From Mixta sp. Marseille-Q2659 (GTDB taxonomy: Bacteria > Pseudomonadota > Gammaproteobacteria > Enterobacterales > Enterobacteriaceae), in assembly GCF_940807255.1 (NCBI RefSeq), contig NZ_CALNWY010000032.1, forward strand, positions 1-40,768: 40,768 nucleotides of DNA. Direction: 5' to 3'. The first letter of the stretch is position 1. Every line of letters begins with the position of its first letter. The position numbers were made by a program, and so were the translations under genes. The notes beneath the pieces were generated by a model. The model saw only the letters and a program-made list of their open reading frames with translations. It was not told the origin of the DNA and ran no database searches. This document shows positions 6,787-18,486 of the stretch, one piece after another.

Positions 6787-9700
6787 TCAGGCGGCAATTT
6801 GCTCCATCGCCTGCAAAATACGCTTGTCGGAAACAGGATATGGCGTGCCAAGCTGCTGAGCGAAGTAGCTGACGCGCAGCTCCTCAATCATCCAGCGGAT
6901 CTCCTGCACGTCCTCATCATCGCGCCGCGCAGGCGGCAGTTTATTGAGCCAGCTCTGCCAGGCCTGCTGTACCTGCTCCACTTTCAGCATACGCGCCCGG
7001 TCGCTGTGCGGATCGACCGGCAGCTTCTCCAGCCGCCGCTCAATCGCCTGTAAATAACGCAGCGTATCGGGCAGCCGTTTCCAGCCGTTTTGCGTAACGA
7101 AACCGCGATAAACCAGCCCGCTCATCTGCGCTTTAATATCGGACAGCCCCAGCGCCATGGTCATATCCACGCGCCCTTTTAGCCGTTTGTTGATATTAAA
7201 GACCGTCGTCAGAATCTGCTCGACCAGCTTCGCAATCTCCACCACCGTATCGTTCAGCCCGGCGCGCACTTTCTCATGCAGCTGTTGATAATCGTCCTCT
7301 TTCCAGGCGGGCCCGCCGTTTTCTGCCATCAGCTTATCGATGCCGCAGGTAATGCAGTCATCGATCAGCTCCAGCACCTTGCCGTAGGGATTGAAGTAAA
7401 GGCCCAGCTTGGCTTTGTTCGGCAGCTTTTCATGCAGATATTTTATCGGCGACGGAATGTTAAGCAGCAGCAGGCGGCGCTGGCCGCGCCACATCATTTT
7501 CTGCTGCTCATGCTCGCTGTCGAACAGACGGATCGCCACGCTCTCTTTCTCGTCCACCAGCGCGGGCCAGGCTTTCACGCTGTAGTTGCCGCGTTTCTGC
7601 TCGAACTGGGTCGGCAGATCGCCGAAACTCCAGATATGCAGGCCGCTCTGCTCCAGCCCGTCATCGGCCACCTTCGACAGCGTTTCCTGCACCTTGCCTT
7701 TCAGCGCCGCTTTCAGGGCCGCCAAATCCTTGCCCTCCTGCAGCTTGCGGTTATGTTCATCCAGCACGCGAAAGGTGATTTTCAGGTGATCGGGCACCTG
7801 ATCCCACTGCCAGGCTTCACGGTCGATAGTGACGCCGGTCATCCGGCGGAACTCCCGCTCCAGCGCATCCAGCAACGGCACGTCAGTGCTGGTAACGCGT
7901 CCCAGGAATGCCTCGGCGTAGTTGGGCGCTGGCACAAAGTTGCGGCGCACCGGTTTCGGCAGCGACTTAATCAGCGCCACGATCAGCTCGCGCCGCAGGC
8001 CGGGAATTTGCCACTCAAAGCCAGCTTCCTCCACCTGATTTAACAGCGGCAGCGGGATATGTACCGTCACGCCGTCGGCATCCGCGCCCGGCTCGAACTG
8101 ATAGCTCAGACGCAGCTTCAGATTGCCCTGGTGCCAGAAGTTCGGATAGTCGAGCTTGCTGACCTTATCCGCGCCCTCTTTAATCAGCATCTCTTTATCG
8201 AAGCTGAGCAGATCGGGTGTCTGCTGGCTGACCTTTTTCCACCAGCTATCGAAATGGCGTGCAGAAACTACCTCGTGTCCGACGCGACTGTTGTAGAAGG
8301 CAAACAGCGTTTCATCATCCACCAGAATGTCGCGGCGGCGCGATTTATGTTCCAGGTCTTCCACTTCGCTACGCAATTTCTGGTTGGCCTTAAAGAAGGC
8401 GTGACGCGTTTGCCAGTCGCCTTCTACCAGCGCATGACGTATAAACAGTTCGCGCGACAATTGCGGATCGATTTTGCTGTAGTTCACCTTGCGCGCGGCA
8501 ACAATCGGCAGGCCATAAAGCGTCACCTTCTCCATCGCCATCACCGCGCCCTGCGCTTTTTCCCAGTGCGGCTCGCTGTAGCTGCGTTTCAGCAGGTGTT
8601 GCGCAATCGGCTCGATCCATTCAGGATCGATGCGCGCAGCGATGCGGCCCCAGAGCCGGCTGGTTTCCACCAGCTCCGCCACCATGGTCCACTTCGGCGG
8701 CTTTTTAAACAGCGCCGAACCGGGGAAGATAGAGAAACGGGCGTTGCGGGCGCCGCTGTATTCCTGTTTTTCTGCATCCTTCAGGCCGATATGCGACAGT
8801 AAGCCGGTTAGCAGCGCGGTATGGATTTCGCGATACGGCGCCGGTTCGCTGTTCACCGGCATGCCCAGTTCACGCACTACCTGACGCAGTTGGGTATAAA
8901 TATCCTGCCATTCGCGCACTCGCAGGTAGTTCAGATAATCGGTCTTGCACTGGCGACGGAAAGCGTTGCCGGAGAGCGCCTTCTGCTGCTCCTGCAGATA
9001 GTTCCACAGATTAACGAAGGCGATAAAATCGGACTCTTTGTCGGCGAAACGGCGATGTTTCTCATCGGCGGCCTGCTGTTTCTCCACCGGCCGCTCGCGC
9101 GGATCCTGAATAGAGAGCGCGGCGACGATAATCATCACTTCGCGCACGCAGCCATATTTTTGCGCTTCCAGCACCATGCGCGCCAGACGCGGATCCACCG
9201 GCAGCTGCGCCAGCTGACGGCCCGACGGCGTCAGGCGGTAGCGCCCCTCTTCTTCGGTAATCGCACCCAGCTCTTCCAGCAGGCGCACGCCATCCTGAAT
9301 ATTGCGTTTGTCCGGCGCCTCCACGAAGGGAAATGCGCTGATATCGCCCAGCCCCAGCGCGGTCATCTGCAAAATAACCGACGCCAGGTTGGTCCGCAGA
9401 ATTTCCGGATCGGTAAATTCCGGGCGGCTTAAAAAATCCTCCTCGGAATAGAGACGAATACAGATGCCTTCAGAGACGCGGCCGCAGCGCCTTTACGCTG
9501 GTTGGCCGACGCCTGCGAAACGGGCTCAATCGGCAGACGCTGCACTTTGGTGCGATAACTGTAGCGGCTGATGCGCGCCGTACCGGGATCGATAACATAT
9601 TTGATGCCAGGCACCGTCAGCGAGGTTTCCGCAACGTTGGTCGCCAGCACAATGCGCCGTCCGCTGTGCGCCTGGAAAACCCGATTCTGTTCGGCGTTCG

Positions 9701-10685
9701 ACAGGCGCGCATAGAGCGGCAGAATCTCCGTATGCGGCAAATCGCGCTTGCTCAGCGCGTCGGCGGTATCGCGGATTTCCCGCTCACCGCTCATAAAGAT
9801 CAGAATATCGCCGCTGCTCTCCTGGCCCAGCTCGTCCACCGCATCAAAAATCGCCTGCAGCTGATCGCGATCGCTGTCATCGACATCGTTCACCACCGGG
9901 CGATAGCGCACTTCCACCGGATAGGTGCGGCCAGAGACTTCTACCACCGGCGCGTTATTAAAGTGGCGCGAGAAACGCTGCGGATCGATGGTCGCCGAGG
10001 TGATGATCACTTTTAAATCGGGACGGCGCGGCAGCAACTCGCGCAGATAGCCAAGCAGGAAATCGATGTTCAGGCTGCGCTCGTGCGCCTCATCGATAAT
10101 GATGGTGTCGTACTGCATCAGCAGCCGATCCTGCTGAATTTCCGCCAGCAGAATCCCGTCGGTCATCAGCTTGATTTGCGTGTTGTCGCTGACCTGATCG
10201 TTAAAGCGAACCTTATAGCCCACACAGCCGCCGAGCGAGGTCTCCAGCTCGTCGGCAATGCGGTTGGCGACAGTGCGCGCCGCCAGACGACGCGGCTGGG
10301 TATGACCGATCAGCCCTTTTACGCCGCGTCCCAGCGTCAGGCAAATTTTCGGCAGCTGGGTGGTTTTCCCGGAGCCGGTTTCGCCCGCGACGATCACCAC
10401 CTGGTTATCACGAATGGCGTCGGCGATTTCCTGCTGTTTCTGGCTCACCGGCAGGTTTTCCGGGAAACGCACGACAGGTGTCGCCGCCTGGCGCTGCTGC
10501 AGGCGCTGTTCCGCCACGGCAAAATCCTGCGCCAGTTCTGCGGCGATGCCCTGCAGCGCCGCTGGGTTTTTAACTTTCTTCGCACCGTGCAGGCGACGCT
10601 GAAGCCGCTGACGATCGCGCAGCGTCAGGTTATCGAGGCGCGCCCAGAGGGCAGCCAACGGCGATGTGTTTGATTCAACAGACAT
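6787..10685 (-). pseudogene. hrpA: ATP-dependent RNA helicase HrpA, one-base frameshift
   Basis: DEAH-box helicase; in E. coli HrpA acts on RNA and stalled or collided ribosomes. The N-terminal part (9429-10685) carries GETGSGKTTQ at residues 101-110 and DEAH at 198-201. The frame then breaks at about 9489-9490, inside motif VI: the DNA reads CGTAAAGGCGCTGCGGC where QRKGRCGR needs one more base after GG. The rest continues in the next frame to TGA at 6787, with the helicase-associated domain and the long HrpA C-terminus ending LGTPYPVSDKRILQAMEQIAA. Adding one base gives 1299 residues, against about 1300 in E. coli. Because the break falls in the most conserved motif and nothing else is eroded, sequencing error is more likely than decay. 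Confidence 0.9.
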
Positions 10686-10893
10686 AGTAATTACCTTATT
10701 AACGCGGCCGCTTCTGTTTGCTGTTATGGCCGCCGCGTGGTCGGTTCAGGCCGACGTCGCATTCATTTCTTGCGGCGTATGTTAGCACAGGGCGCCCGAC
10801 GTTGATGACTGCCTCTACGCTTGTTCAAGAATTTCGAACATTGGTCTCGAAATATTGCGCTTTCACTGCCGCAGCAAACTCCCTACAGTGTAA

Positions 10894-11538
<645 letters not shown>

Positions 11539-11545
11539 TTTATCG

Positions 11546-11581
11546 CGCTGGCTGCCGCTCTGGCGGCCAGCGTGGTTATTT
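11546..11581 (+). terminator. Hairpin between convergent azoR and ydbL
   Basis: An eleven-pair stem (11546-11556 with 11562-11572, one G-U) has a five-base loop and a weak T-containing tail (TGGTTATTT). It probably ends azoR transcription. Confidence 0.5.
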
Positions 11582-11896
11582 CCTGATCCACTTGCCGTTA
11601 ATGCCCTGCACATACTCTCCCGCAGAGGCCCGCGTCACCAGTTTTTCCCCGGCAATACGCGCTACCTCATCGGTGGTGAGGTTATTGCGCTGCGCAATCT
11701 GGCGATAATGCGCTTCCCGTCCCTGATTAATGCGCGTTGCCAACGCCTGCGTTTCGGCATCCTGCTGACGCACCGCCACGTAGCCGCTCAGGGTTTCGCC
11801 GACGCGCCCCTGCTGACGCGCCTCATCAAGCGTAAGCGCCTGCGCCAGCGGCGAGAACAGCGCAACCAGTAAGCAGAGTCTGGCCCAGCCTTTCAT
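11576..11896 (-). CDS. ydbL: YdbL family periplasmic protein (DUF1318)
   Basis: Protein of 106 residues with a cleavable signal peptide (MKGWARLCLLVALFSPLAQA) followed by the DUF1318 region: LTLDEARQQGRVGET at the N-terminus and a YVQGINGKWIRK end. It is the last gene of ydbH-ynbE-ydbL, a unit that in E. coli links the AsmA-like protein YdbH to the outer membrane for phospholipid transport; YdbL is the periplasmic partner. A GGAGG stands before the ATG. Only 11 bases separate it from ynbE, so co-transcription is likely. Confidence 0.9.
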   Translation of the reverse strand: MKGWARLCLLVALFSPLAQALTLDEARQQGRVGETLSGYVAVRQQDAETQALATRINQGREAHYRQIAQRNNLTTDEVARIAGEKLVTRASAGEYVQGINGKWIRK

Positions 11897-11907
11897 TGTG
11901 CCTCCAC

Positions 11908-12093
11908 TCAGAACAGATCCTGATTTTTCAGCAGCGCTTCTACATCTTTATCCGCCTTAATATGGATTTCATGCTCGATCTTCACATTCATATTGATGGT
12001 GATCGGCTCTTTTGGCGCTGCGATCTCAATCCGCGGTACGCAACCTGCCAGCCCAATAACGCAGGCCAGCGGCAGCATCCGGTTAATTATCAT
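11908..12093 (-). CDS. ynbE: Outer-membrane lipoprotein YnbE
   Basis: Small lipoprotein of 61 residues. The signal peptide ends in a lipobox (GLAGC, cysteine near residue 18). A short mature part follows, with alternating charged and hydrophobic residues (ITINMNVKIEHEIHIKAD) that can form a beta strand. In E. coli, YnbE is the outer-membrane partner of YdbH and helps form the lipid bridge. Its start lies inside the end of ydbH (11-base overlap), so translation is coupled; AAGGAC provides the ribosome site. Confidence 0.9.
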   Translation of the reverse strand: MIINRMLPLACVIGLAGCVPRIEIAAPKEPITINMNVKIEHEIHIKADKDVEALLKNQDLF

Positions 12094-14713
12094 TTTTCGG
12101 GTCCTTCTGTGACGGCAGAGCCGCTTTCTGCTCTACCCAGGATTGCAAATTATCGCCAAAACGCAGGCTACGCCACAGCTGGAACAGGTTCTCCTGATGG
12201 CTGTAGTTAAGATTGACGTGCTGATCGCGGTTGCTGAAACGGCTGGTGCCATTTACCTCGGCCTGCATCGTCAGATCGCCGATAGCATTAAGGTTAAGCG
12301 TGGCCCAGCTACGAGAGATTTCCATATAGCGCAGCCAGTCAAGCGCGGCACCGGCGGCAACATTATTACGGGTAATGGCGTCCGCCATCTCTTTATCCAG
12401 CCGCAGCGTCAGGCTGCCACTGTTGGCTATCCAGCCATCTTTCACCAGCCAGGGCGAATTATCCAGCCACAGCGGCAGCTCGCCGTTAATGCGCCCGGAC
12501 ATGGCGATCTGTTTCGGCTTCAGGGCGGTAATCAGCTCGCTCAGGCTGATATCGTGCAGGCGAATGATCGCCGGCTGATGCTGCGGCATGCGCAGCTGCG
12601 GCATACTCAGGCTGCCGCCCAGCAGCGCCAGACTGACATTGCTGAGGGTCAGCGGCGCACTCTCCTGCCAGGGCCAGCTGCCCTGCAAATCCGCCGTGAC
12701 GTCGTTAATCACAAACTGGTTGCGCAAGGTCTTAATGCGTAGCGAAACCGGCTGGTGCGGCCCCAAATACCAGCGGCTCTGCTGCAGGCGGAACGGCAGT
12801 GAAAAATCGATGCCTTCGACGCTGTTGTCCGGCATCCACAGCGCGCCGTTTTGCACTACCCAATGTCCGCCAGCGATAAAGCCCTGTTTATCATCTGCGG
12901 AAAACGCTACTTGTGCCCGCAATGTGCCGTCGGTGATTTTCATCTTCAGATCGGGATTGAGCAGCGGCTGGAACACGCGCAGCGACTGCTGCGGCCACCA
13001 GGCCTGCCCGCGCAGCCGTTCGCCATCCCAGCGGCCATTGACACGCACCGGGCCAATCTCCTGCGCCTGTAGGCTGCCGTTAAACAGGAAATTCGCCGGA
13101 TCGCGGCCTTTTATCGCCAGCAGCAAGACTGAAGCAGGTAAATAGCCGCCGCTGCTGAACTGCGTTTGTGCCGCATCCAGCCTTAACGTGCCGCTTATTG
13201 CGCTTTGATTGACGGCACGCTGCCAAACCAGCGGCTGCTCCAGCCGCAGCCGTGGCTGATTAACGGTGGTAATACCGTAATGCAGCCGATCAAAGCCGGT
13301 AGAAAGGGTATCCAGCGTGATGGCGCTCTCCTGCCAGTTGCCGGTGCCGCGCACGTCCCATTTGGCAGCCAGCGGCGCCAGATAGCCGTTGCCCCAGTAG
13401 CGCCACGCCCAGTGCCCGCTATCAGGCCAGAAATTTTGTGCGCGGCCGTCAAGATGCAGCGTGAAACGCCCTTTCGTCGCCTCATGCGCGCTCAGGATCG
13501 CCTGCAGACGCCCATTGATGCCGGATGAGGAAAGGGTGACGCCAGCCAGCGGCCAGCGCGCCTCATCCACTTCCAGCGTGGAGAGCAGGCGACCACGCAT
13601 ACGCAGCAGCGCGCCCGGCGCCATATGCAGCTGCGGATTCAGCAACGAACCTTGCAGCATGGCGGGTAAGGAAGCGTAAAACTGCAGCGCGGCGAGTTTG
13701 CTTTCACCGGTAAGGCGCAGCGGTAGCTGGCTGTTAGTCAGCGACAGGCGTCCCGGCCCCAGCGACAGCACCACGTTGCCTTTACCGCCCCGTCCCTGCG
13801 TCAACATATTCAACCGCCCGCTGATTTCCGTCGCCTCCAGCCCCTGCTGCCAGTCAGCAAACGTCAGCGAGACGCCGCCCGCCAGCGGCTGCGCCGCCCA
13901 GGGCCAGCGCCAGCGACCTGCTTCAATACGAATCTGCTGCGGCGTGACCTGCCAGGGCAGCTCCAGCAGCGGTTCCGTGTTCTCTGTTGTTTGCAGCAGC
14001 AGCTTGCCCTGCTGCTGTTGCCAGCTGAGCGCAACGCGCAACGGATGCGGCGCCTGTGCCAGGGTAAAATTGCCGTCAAGCTGCCCCGTCTCCGGCACGC
14101 CGTTAGCAAATTCTGCCAGCATCAGCGTGCCGTGCAGGCTAACGGGCTCGCTAAAGTGGGCGCCTGCAGCTGGAGCTGACGCAGCGTAAGGCGCTGTCCC
14201 TGCAATTCAGCCTGAAGCCGCAGGTTATCACCCTGATAGTTAAGCTGCTGGCTGCGCGCATCAAGACGCAGACTTAACGCGCCGGCCCAGCTTTGATAAG
14301 GATTGACGAGCAGCTGTTTTATGTTGACGTCAGCGACTGGCAGCAGCGCCTGCCACTGCGCCAGTGAACGCGGCGCGCGGTCGGCGCCGTCGTCGTCAGG
14401 CAGATGGCTCAGACAGGCGGTATCCAGCGTGAGTCGCTGGGCTTCGGCCTGCCAGCGCTGATGCTGATAGCCTACAGCGATCCTGAACCGCCGCCAGCTG
14501 ACATTCGTCGGCCAGATAGCGCAGCGTCGGAAAATGCAGCGCGCCCTGCCGCCAGCGCGGCGGCGCATCCAGCGCAATTCGTGTCCCGACAGGCAGCCAG
14601 ATCCCTGCCAGACGCGGCAGCCAGTGCGTTACGCTAAGCAGCAGCGCCAGCACCAGCAGAACCAGCGCCAGCAGCGTGGCCAGAGCAAAAGATAAGCGCC
14701 GACGCATTGCCAT
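12083..14713 (-). pseudogene. ydbH: AsmA-like envelope lipid-transport protein YdbH, two frameshifts
   Basis: YdbH is a long, inner-membrane-anchored periplasmic protein, redundant with TamB and YhdP in moving phospholipid to the outer membrane. The N-terminus (MAMRRRLSFALATLLALVLL) is a membrane anchor, and the remainder is beta-rich, ending AALPSQKDPKNDN. The frame breaks twice. At about 14471-14490 there is one extra base (or two missing) between LADECQLAAVQD and GYQHQRWQAEAQRLTLDTACL. At 14153-14155 a run of A on the plus strand is one short, between QLQLQAPT and SEPVSLHGTLMLAEF. The two cancel, so the locus spans 877 codons, against 879 residues in E. coli. All conserved sequence is present in one of two frames, so sequencing error is the likeliest cause. 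Confidence 0.88.
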
Positions 14714-14880
14714 AACGGTCCTGTTCTGTAAAAAATCCCGGCGGCTATGATGTCATGTTCATCATGGTGGGTGAAGGTTTCGCTGCGCTTTTCTGCCAAC
14801 GCACGCAGGCGGCAGATTAATGGTTACGCCCGATGGCAGCCAGTCTAGAATAAGAAGGAGACAATATTAAGGAGACGACA

Positions 14881-15879
14881 ATGAAACTTGCGGTCTACAG
14901 CACCAAACAGTACGACAAAAAATATCTCGATAACGTGAATCAGCGTTTTGGATTCGAGATTGAGTACTTTGATTTTCTGCTCACCGAACGTACCGCCATT
15001 AACGCCGTCAACTGCGAAGCCGTCTGTATTTTCGTGAATGATGATGCCAGCCGCCCGGTGCTGGAAATCCTTAGCACCCAGGGTGTCAAAATTATCGCGC
15101 TACGCTGCGCTGGTTTTAATAACGTCGATTTAGCAGCGGCGAAAGAGCTGGGCATAAAGGTGGTACGCGTTCCCGCCTATTCGCCGGAAGCGGTGGCGGA
15201 GCATGCGGTAGGCATCATGATGACGCTTAACCGTCGCATCCACCGCGCCTATCAACGAACCCGCGATGCTAACTTCTCGCTGGAAGGTCTGATCGGCTTT
15301 AATATGCATGGCCGTACTGCCGGCGTGATCGGGACCGGTAAAATCGGTATCGCCACGCTACGGATTCTGAAAGGATTTGGCATGCGTCTGCTGGCTTTTG
15401 ATCCTTATCCAAACCCGCAGGCGCTGGATCTGGGCGCGGAATATGTCGATATCAAAACCCTGTTCCGCGAGTCCGATGTCATTACGCTGCACTGTCCGCT
15501 GACGCCGGAGAACCACCATTTACTGGATGCCGCCGCCTTCAGCCAGATGAAAGATGGCGTGATGATTATCAACACCAGCCGTGGCGGCCTGGTGGATTCG
15601 CAGGCAGCGATTGACGCGCTGAAACAGCAGAAAATTGGTTCGTTGGGGATGGACGTTTATGAAAATGAGCGCGATCTGTTCTTTGAAGATAAATCCAACG
15701 ACGTGATTCAGGATGATGTTTTCCGCCGCCTCTCTGCCTGTCACAACGTGCTGTTTACTGGCCATCAGGCATTTCTGACTGCGGAAGCGCTCACCGCGAT
15801 TTCTGAAACCACCCTTTCCAACCTGCAGCAGCTGGCTAAAGGCGAAGCCTGCCCAAATGAGGTCAGCAGCCAGTCATAA
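14881..15879 (+). CDS. ldhA: Fermentative D-lactate dehydrogenase LdhA
   Basis: NADH-dependent enzyme of 332 residues (E. coli LdhA 329) that reduces pyruvate to D-lactate in mixed-acid fermentation. It has a D-2-hydroxyacid dehydrogenase fold. The Rossmann motif GVIGTGKIG starts near residue 148, the catalytic arginine lies in INTSRGGLVDS, the glutamate in the ENERDLFFED region and the histidine in FTGHQAFLT. AAGGAG precedes the ATG, and a second AGGAG lies just upstream. It is divergent from ydbH and followed by a stable hairpin. Confidence 0.96.
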   Translation: MKLAVYSTKQYDKKYLDNVNQRFGFEIEYFDFLLTERTAINAVNCEAVCIFVNDDASRPVLEILSTQGVKIIALRCAGFNNVDLAAAKELGIKVVRVPAYSPEAVAEHAVGIMMTLNRRIHRAYQRTRDANFSLEGLIGFNMHGRTAGVIGTGKIGIATLRILKGFGMRLLAFDPYPNPQALDLGAEYVDIKTLFRESDVITLHCPLTPENHHLLDAAAFSQMKDGVMIINTSRGGLVDSQAAIDALKQQKIGSLGMDVYENERDLFFEDKSNDVIQDDVFRRLSACHNVLFTGHQAFLTAEALTAISETTLSNLQQLAKGEACPNEVSSQS

Positions 15880-15883
15880 CGTC

Positions 15884-15904
15884 CGGCGCGCGCTATGCGC
15901 GCCG
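15884..15904. terminator. GC-rich hairpin between convergent ldhA and the DUF333 gene
   Basis: A perfect eight-base stem (15884-15891 with 15897-15904) with a five-base loop, five bases after the ldhA stop. There is no T tract, so termination is plausible but not proven. Confidence 0.45.
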
Positions 15905-15909
15905 ACATG

Positions 15910-16182
15910 TTAAAAGCGCGCGCAGCTACCGCTTTCCAGCGCGCTTTCGCTACAGCGACGACCGTTCGCTAACTGACACATTCCCGTACTGCTACCGTCC
16001 AGCTGACGTGAAAATGCCAGGGTGCCGCCCGCGCTGGCACAGTTACTCTCCGCCAGCGAGGACATAGATACTTTAGGTGGAACGTGGGCGGCGGTCGCCT
16101 GTTGCGGCGGTTCGTTGTCGCTGTTGCTGCACGCGCTAAGCAGCAGCGCAGCGCCGGCAAGCAGAAAGGTGGCTGCTTTCAT
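15910..16182 (-). CDS. DUF333-domain lipoprotein (YdbJ-like)
   Basis: Lipoprotein precursor of 90 residues. The signal peptide MKAATFLLAGAALLLSAC has a lipobox cysteine at residue 18, followed by a flexible Asn/Gln/Pro-rich linker. A DUF333 module follows, with the pattern CASAGG....R...DGSSTGMCQLANGRRCSESALESGSC. The start at 16182 was chosen because the signal peptide begins there; an in-frame upstream start would put 21 polar residues before it. E. coli has a DUF333 lipoprotein, ydbJ, near ldhA, so this is probably the same locus, but similarity outside the domain is low. The function of DUF333 is not known. Confidence 0.8.
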   Translation of the reverse strand: MKAATFLLAGAALLLSACSNSDNEPPQQATAAHVPPKVSMSSLAESNCASAGGTLAFSRQLDGSSTGMCQLANGRRCSESALESGSCARF

Positions 16183-16469
16183 GTGTGTCGGGCTCCGGGA
16201 ATAGTTTAAATGAAGGCTTCGCCAGCATAAGCGACGTTTAACCATGCGTCGAGCTGTGAAACATCTTTTTACGTAATTTTATTCAGCAAAAGTCACCAGG
16301 AATCCTCTCGTTTCGCTTAAAGAATTTACTGAAAACCCTCTGTTAACCGGTGATCAATACGCAGCGGTAAAGCCACATCTTTTCTGCCCTGATCCTGCAC
16401 AACATAATCCGGGCAGCAATCCTTTATGCTTTTCCCGGAAAAGTAGCCAGATAGTGAGGAAGATTTTGG

Positions 16470-16886
16470 ATGTTTGAAGATAATCAGAAAAAGCTCTACA
16501 TCATCGTTAACCGGACAATGGATCCCGCATTGCTGATGAATGCCACGGGCCATTTAGCCGCAGGAATCATGCAAAAAGCTGAGGAAAAGGTCTTCCACGA
16601 CTATCCAAATGAAACGAGCGGATTAAGTGCTTATCTGAGTCATTATCCGGTAGTGATCCTGCAGGCCAAAAACAGTAATCAGTTAAGCAATGCTGTTCTG
16701 AAATGTCGTGAAACCGGGCTGCTCTACAACTTTTTTACGACCACTATGCTGGGGCAATCGACAGAGCAACAAATTCAGGCAACCAAAGAGGCTGCATTTG
16801 AAGCGCTGGAGTTTATTGCCATCGCTATTTATGGCGATACGGAGAAAATGGCGCCTGTTACGAAGAAATTTTCTGTCTTCAAATAA
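16470..16886 (+). CDS. DUF2000 family protein
   Basis: Cytoplasmic protein of 138 residues. The N-terminal strand KLYIIVNRTMDPALLMNATGHLAAGIM and the later TTMLGQSTEQQIQATKEAAFEALEFIAIAIYGD fit DUF2000, a family with a peptidyl-tRNA-hydrolase-2-like fold and no established function. There is no signal peptide or membrane helix. GAGGA precedes the ATG. It is a single gene between the DUF333 lipoprotein and ttcA, in somewhat AT-richer DNA than its neighbours. A seven-base inverted repeat (AGCCCGT/ACGGGCT, about 16907-16928) follows the stop. Confidence 0.75.
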   Translation: MFEDNQKKLYIIVNRTMDPALLMNATGHLAAGIMQKAEEKVFHDYPNETSGLSAYLSHYPVVILQAKNSNQLSNAVLKCRETGLLYNFFTTTMLGQSTEQQIQATKEAAFEALEFIAIAIYGDTEKMAPVTKKFSVFK

Positions 16887-17355
16887 ATTGCCATCCACTA
16901 CCGCAGCCCGTATCCCTTTAACGGGCTGATTGATGTATACATGATAAAAACCTGCCGATGCGCGCCCTGAACACGCCCTGTGCATCAAGACCATTAACGT
17001 TGCCAGGGCGAAAACGGCATATTGCTTTTATTGCCCGCCAGCCAAAAGATGCTCATAAAACCCGTTATTCATTCCCGGTCGGCAGAGCAGAGAGAAGGCT
17101 GCGGTAAAACCTGCTGGAATTCGGCGGCGTAATCCGTACCATACGCGCCATACTTTCGCATATTGGCGGTTATCTGTCGGCGCCAATTGATACTTCATCG
17201 TCAACCGGATGGGACAGAAGAACGCGTAAAGGCTGTACAGCATCGATTTATTTAAATGGAAGATCTGCCGGCGCACAGAAGGATACGCTGAACGTCAAAC
17301 CGGCGCGGTAAAGCGTTGCCTTTAAATGCCCTTTTGGTTCCTGAGACACTAGAAA
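16887..17355. other. Intergenic stretch upstream of ttcA, no confident gene
   Basis: 469 bases with no gene I can support. A minus-strand frame of 82 codons (17028-17276) is open, but it has no ribosome site, no recognisable domain and an unusual mix of residues, and may be a chance frame or a decayed fragment. The ttcA promoter must lie in the 3' part, but I see no clear -35/-10 pair. Confidence 0.4.
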
Positions 17356-18288
17356 ATGCAAGATAATCAAACAGTTAATAAAAAAGAGCAATACAATATC
17401 AACAAGCTGCAAAAGCGCTTGCGCCGCAATGTGGGCGAGGCTATCGCCGATTTTAATATGATCGAAGAAGGCGATCGGATCATGGTTTGCCTGTCCGGCG
17501 GCAAAGACAGTTATACCCTGCTGGAGATCCTGCGTAACCTTCAGCAGAGCGCGCCGATTAACTTCTCGCTGGTGGCAGTCAATCTCGATCAAAAACAGCC
17601 CGGCTTCCCGGAGCATGTACTGCCGCAATATCTCGACTCGATCGGCGTCGAATATAAAATCGTAGAAGAAAACACCTACGGTATCGTTAAAGATAAAATC
17701 CCGGAAGGGAAAACCACCTGCTCGCTCTGTTCGCGTCTGCGTCGTGGCATTCTCTATCGTACCGCCAGCGAACTCGGCTGCACCAAAATTGCGCTGGGCC
17801 ATCACCGCGACGACATCCTGCAAACGCTGTTTTTGAATATGTTCTACGGCGGAAAAATGAAGGGCATGCCGCCGAAGCTGATGAGCGACGATGGTAAACA
17901 TATCGTTATTCGTCCACTGGCCTACTGCCGTGAAAAGGATATTGAGCGCTTTGCGATTGCGCGCCAGTATCCGATTATTCCGTGCAACCTGTGCGGCTCG
18001 CAGCCTAATCTGCAACGTCAGGTGATTGCGGAGATGCTGCGCGACTGGGATAAGCGTTACCCGGGCAGAATTGAAACCATGTTCAGCGCGATGCAAAACG
18101 TAGTGCCGTCGCATCTGGCTGATACCTCTCTGTTTGATTTTAAAGCGATTAAGCACGGCAGCGAAGTGGTGGATGGCGGCGATCTCGCCTTCGATCGTGA
18201 ATCCCTGCCGCTCCAGCCGGTGGGCTGGCAGCCGGAAGAAGATGAGGAGACCGCGAGCCAGCGTCTCGATATTGTCGAACTCAGGTAA
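17356..18288 (+). CDS. ttcA: tRNA 2-thiocytidine(32) synthetase TtcA
   Basis: Iron-sulfur PP-loop enzyme of 310 residues (E. coli 311) that thiolates C32 of certain tRNAs, using ATP and sulfur delivered by IscS. The PP-loop SGGKDS is at residues 47-52. The first cluster cysteines, C122 and C125, sit in [12 protein letters not shown], and the third is expected in [16 protein letters not shown]. The ATG at 17356 is followed by a polar N-terminus as in E. coli. This gene is the Rac prophage insertion point in E. coli; no prophage is present here. A 12-base perfect inverted repeat follows its stop. Confidence 0.96.
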   Translation: MQDNQTVNKKEQYNINKLQKRLRRNVGEAIADFNMIEEGDRIMVCLSGGKDSYTLLEILRNLQQSAPINFSLVAVNLDQKQPGFPEHVLPQYLDSIGVEYKIVEENTYGIVKDKIPEGKTTCSLCSRLRRGILYRTASELGCTKIALGHHRDDILQTLFLNMFYGGKMKGMPPKLMSDDGKHIVIRPLAYCREKDIERFAIARQYPIIPCNLCGSQPNLQRQVIAEMLRDWDKRYPGRIETMFSAMQNVVPSHLADTSLFDFKAIKHGSEVVDGGDLAFDRESLPLQPVGWQPEEDEETASQRLDIVELR

Positions 18289-18295
18289 GTTTCCG

Positions 18296-18324
18296 GGCTT
18301 CCATACCTGGCCGGTATGGAAGCC
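18296..18324. terminator. 12-bp perfect inverted repeat between ttcA and the proline-rich gene
   Basis: GGCTTCCATACC (18296-18307) is repeated in inverted form at 18313-18324 around a five-base loop. It lies between two convergent genes, seven bases after the ttcA stop, and could end transcription in both directions, although neither side has a T tract. Confidence 0.5.
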
Positions 18325-18330
18325 AGTGGG

Positions 18331-18486
18331 CTATTTCATATGCGGCGGCGGATCGAGGATAGGCTCAGGATCCGGCATCGGATCGGGAACAGGCTGCGGC
18401 TGTGGAATAGGTTCCGGGACGGGAACCGGATCGGTAGGAATCGGGTCGGAAGCAGAAATCTGGTTGGATATCGACGTAGTCAACAT
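18331..18486 (-). CDS. Small proline-rich protein, 51 aa
   Basis: The minus strand encodes MLTTSISNQISASDPIPTDP followed by about 30 residues of Pro-Val/Glu/Gln/Asp-Pro dipeptides, ending DPPPHMK. A strong ribosome site (GAGGAGG) stands six bases before the ATG. The regular X-Pro periodicity suggests an extended or polyproline-helix peptide; there is no signal peptide. I recall similar Pro-rich small proteins in other enterobacteria, but not a function. It lies between ttcA and the small RNA gene fnrS. The region upstream of its start has nested inverted repeats around AGCTTAGCTAAC, which may be regulatory. Confidence 0.65.
   Translation of the reverse strand: MLTTSISNQISASDPIPTDPVPVPEPIPQPQPVPDPMPDPEPILDPPPHMK

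Noticed and set aside
17028-17276. 82-codon minus-strand open frame upstream of ttcA
   Set aside because: No ribosome site, no recognisable domain, unusual composition and overlap with the region expected to hold the ttcA promoter. Kept only as a remark in the intergenic entry.
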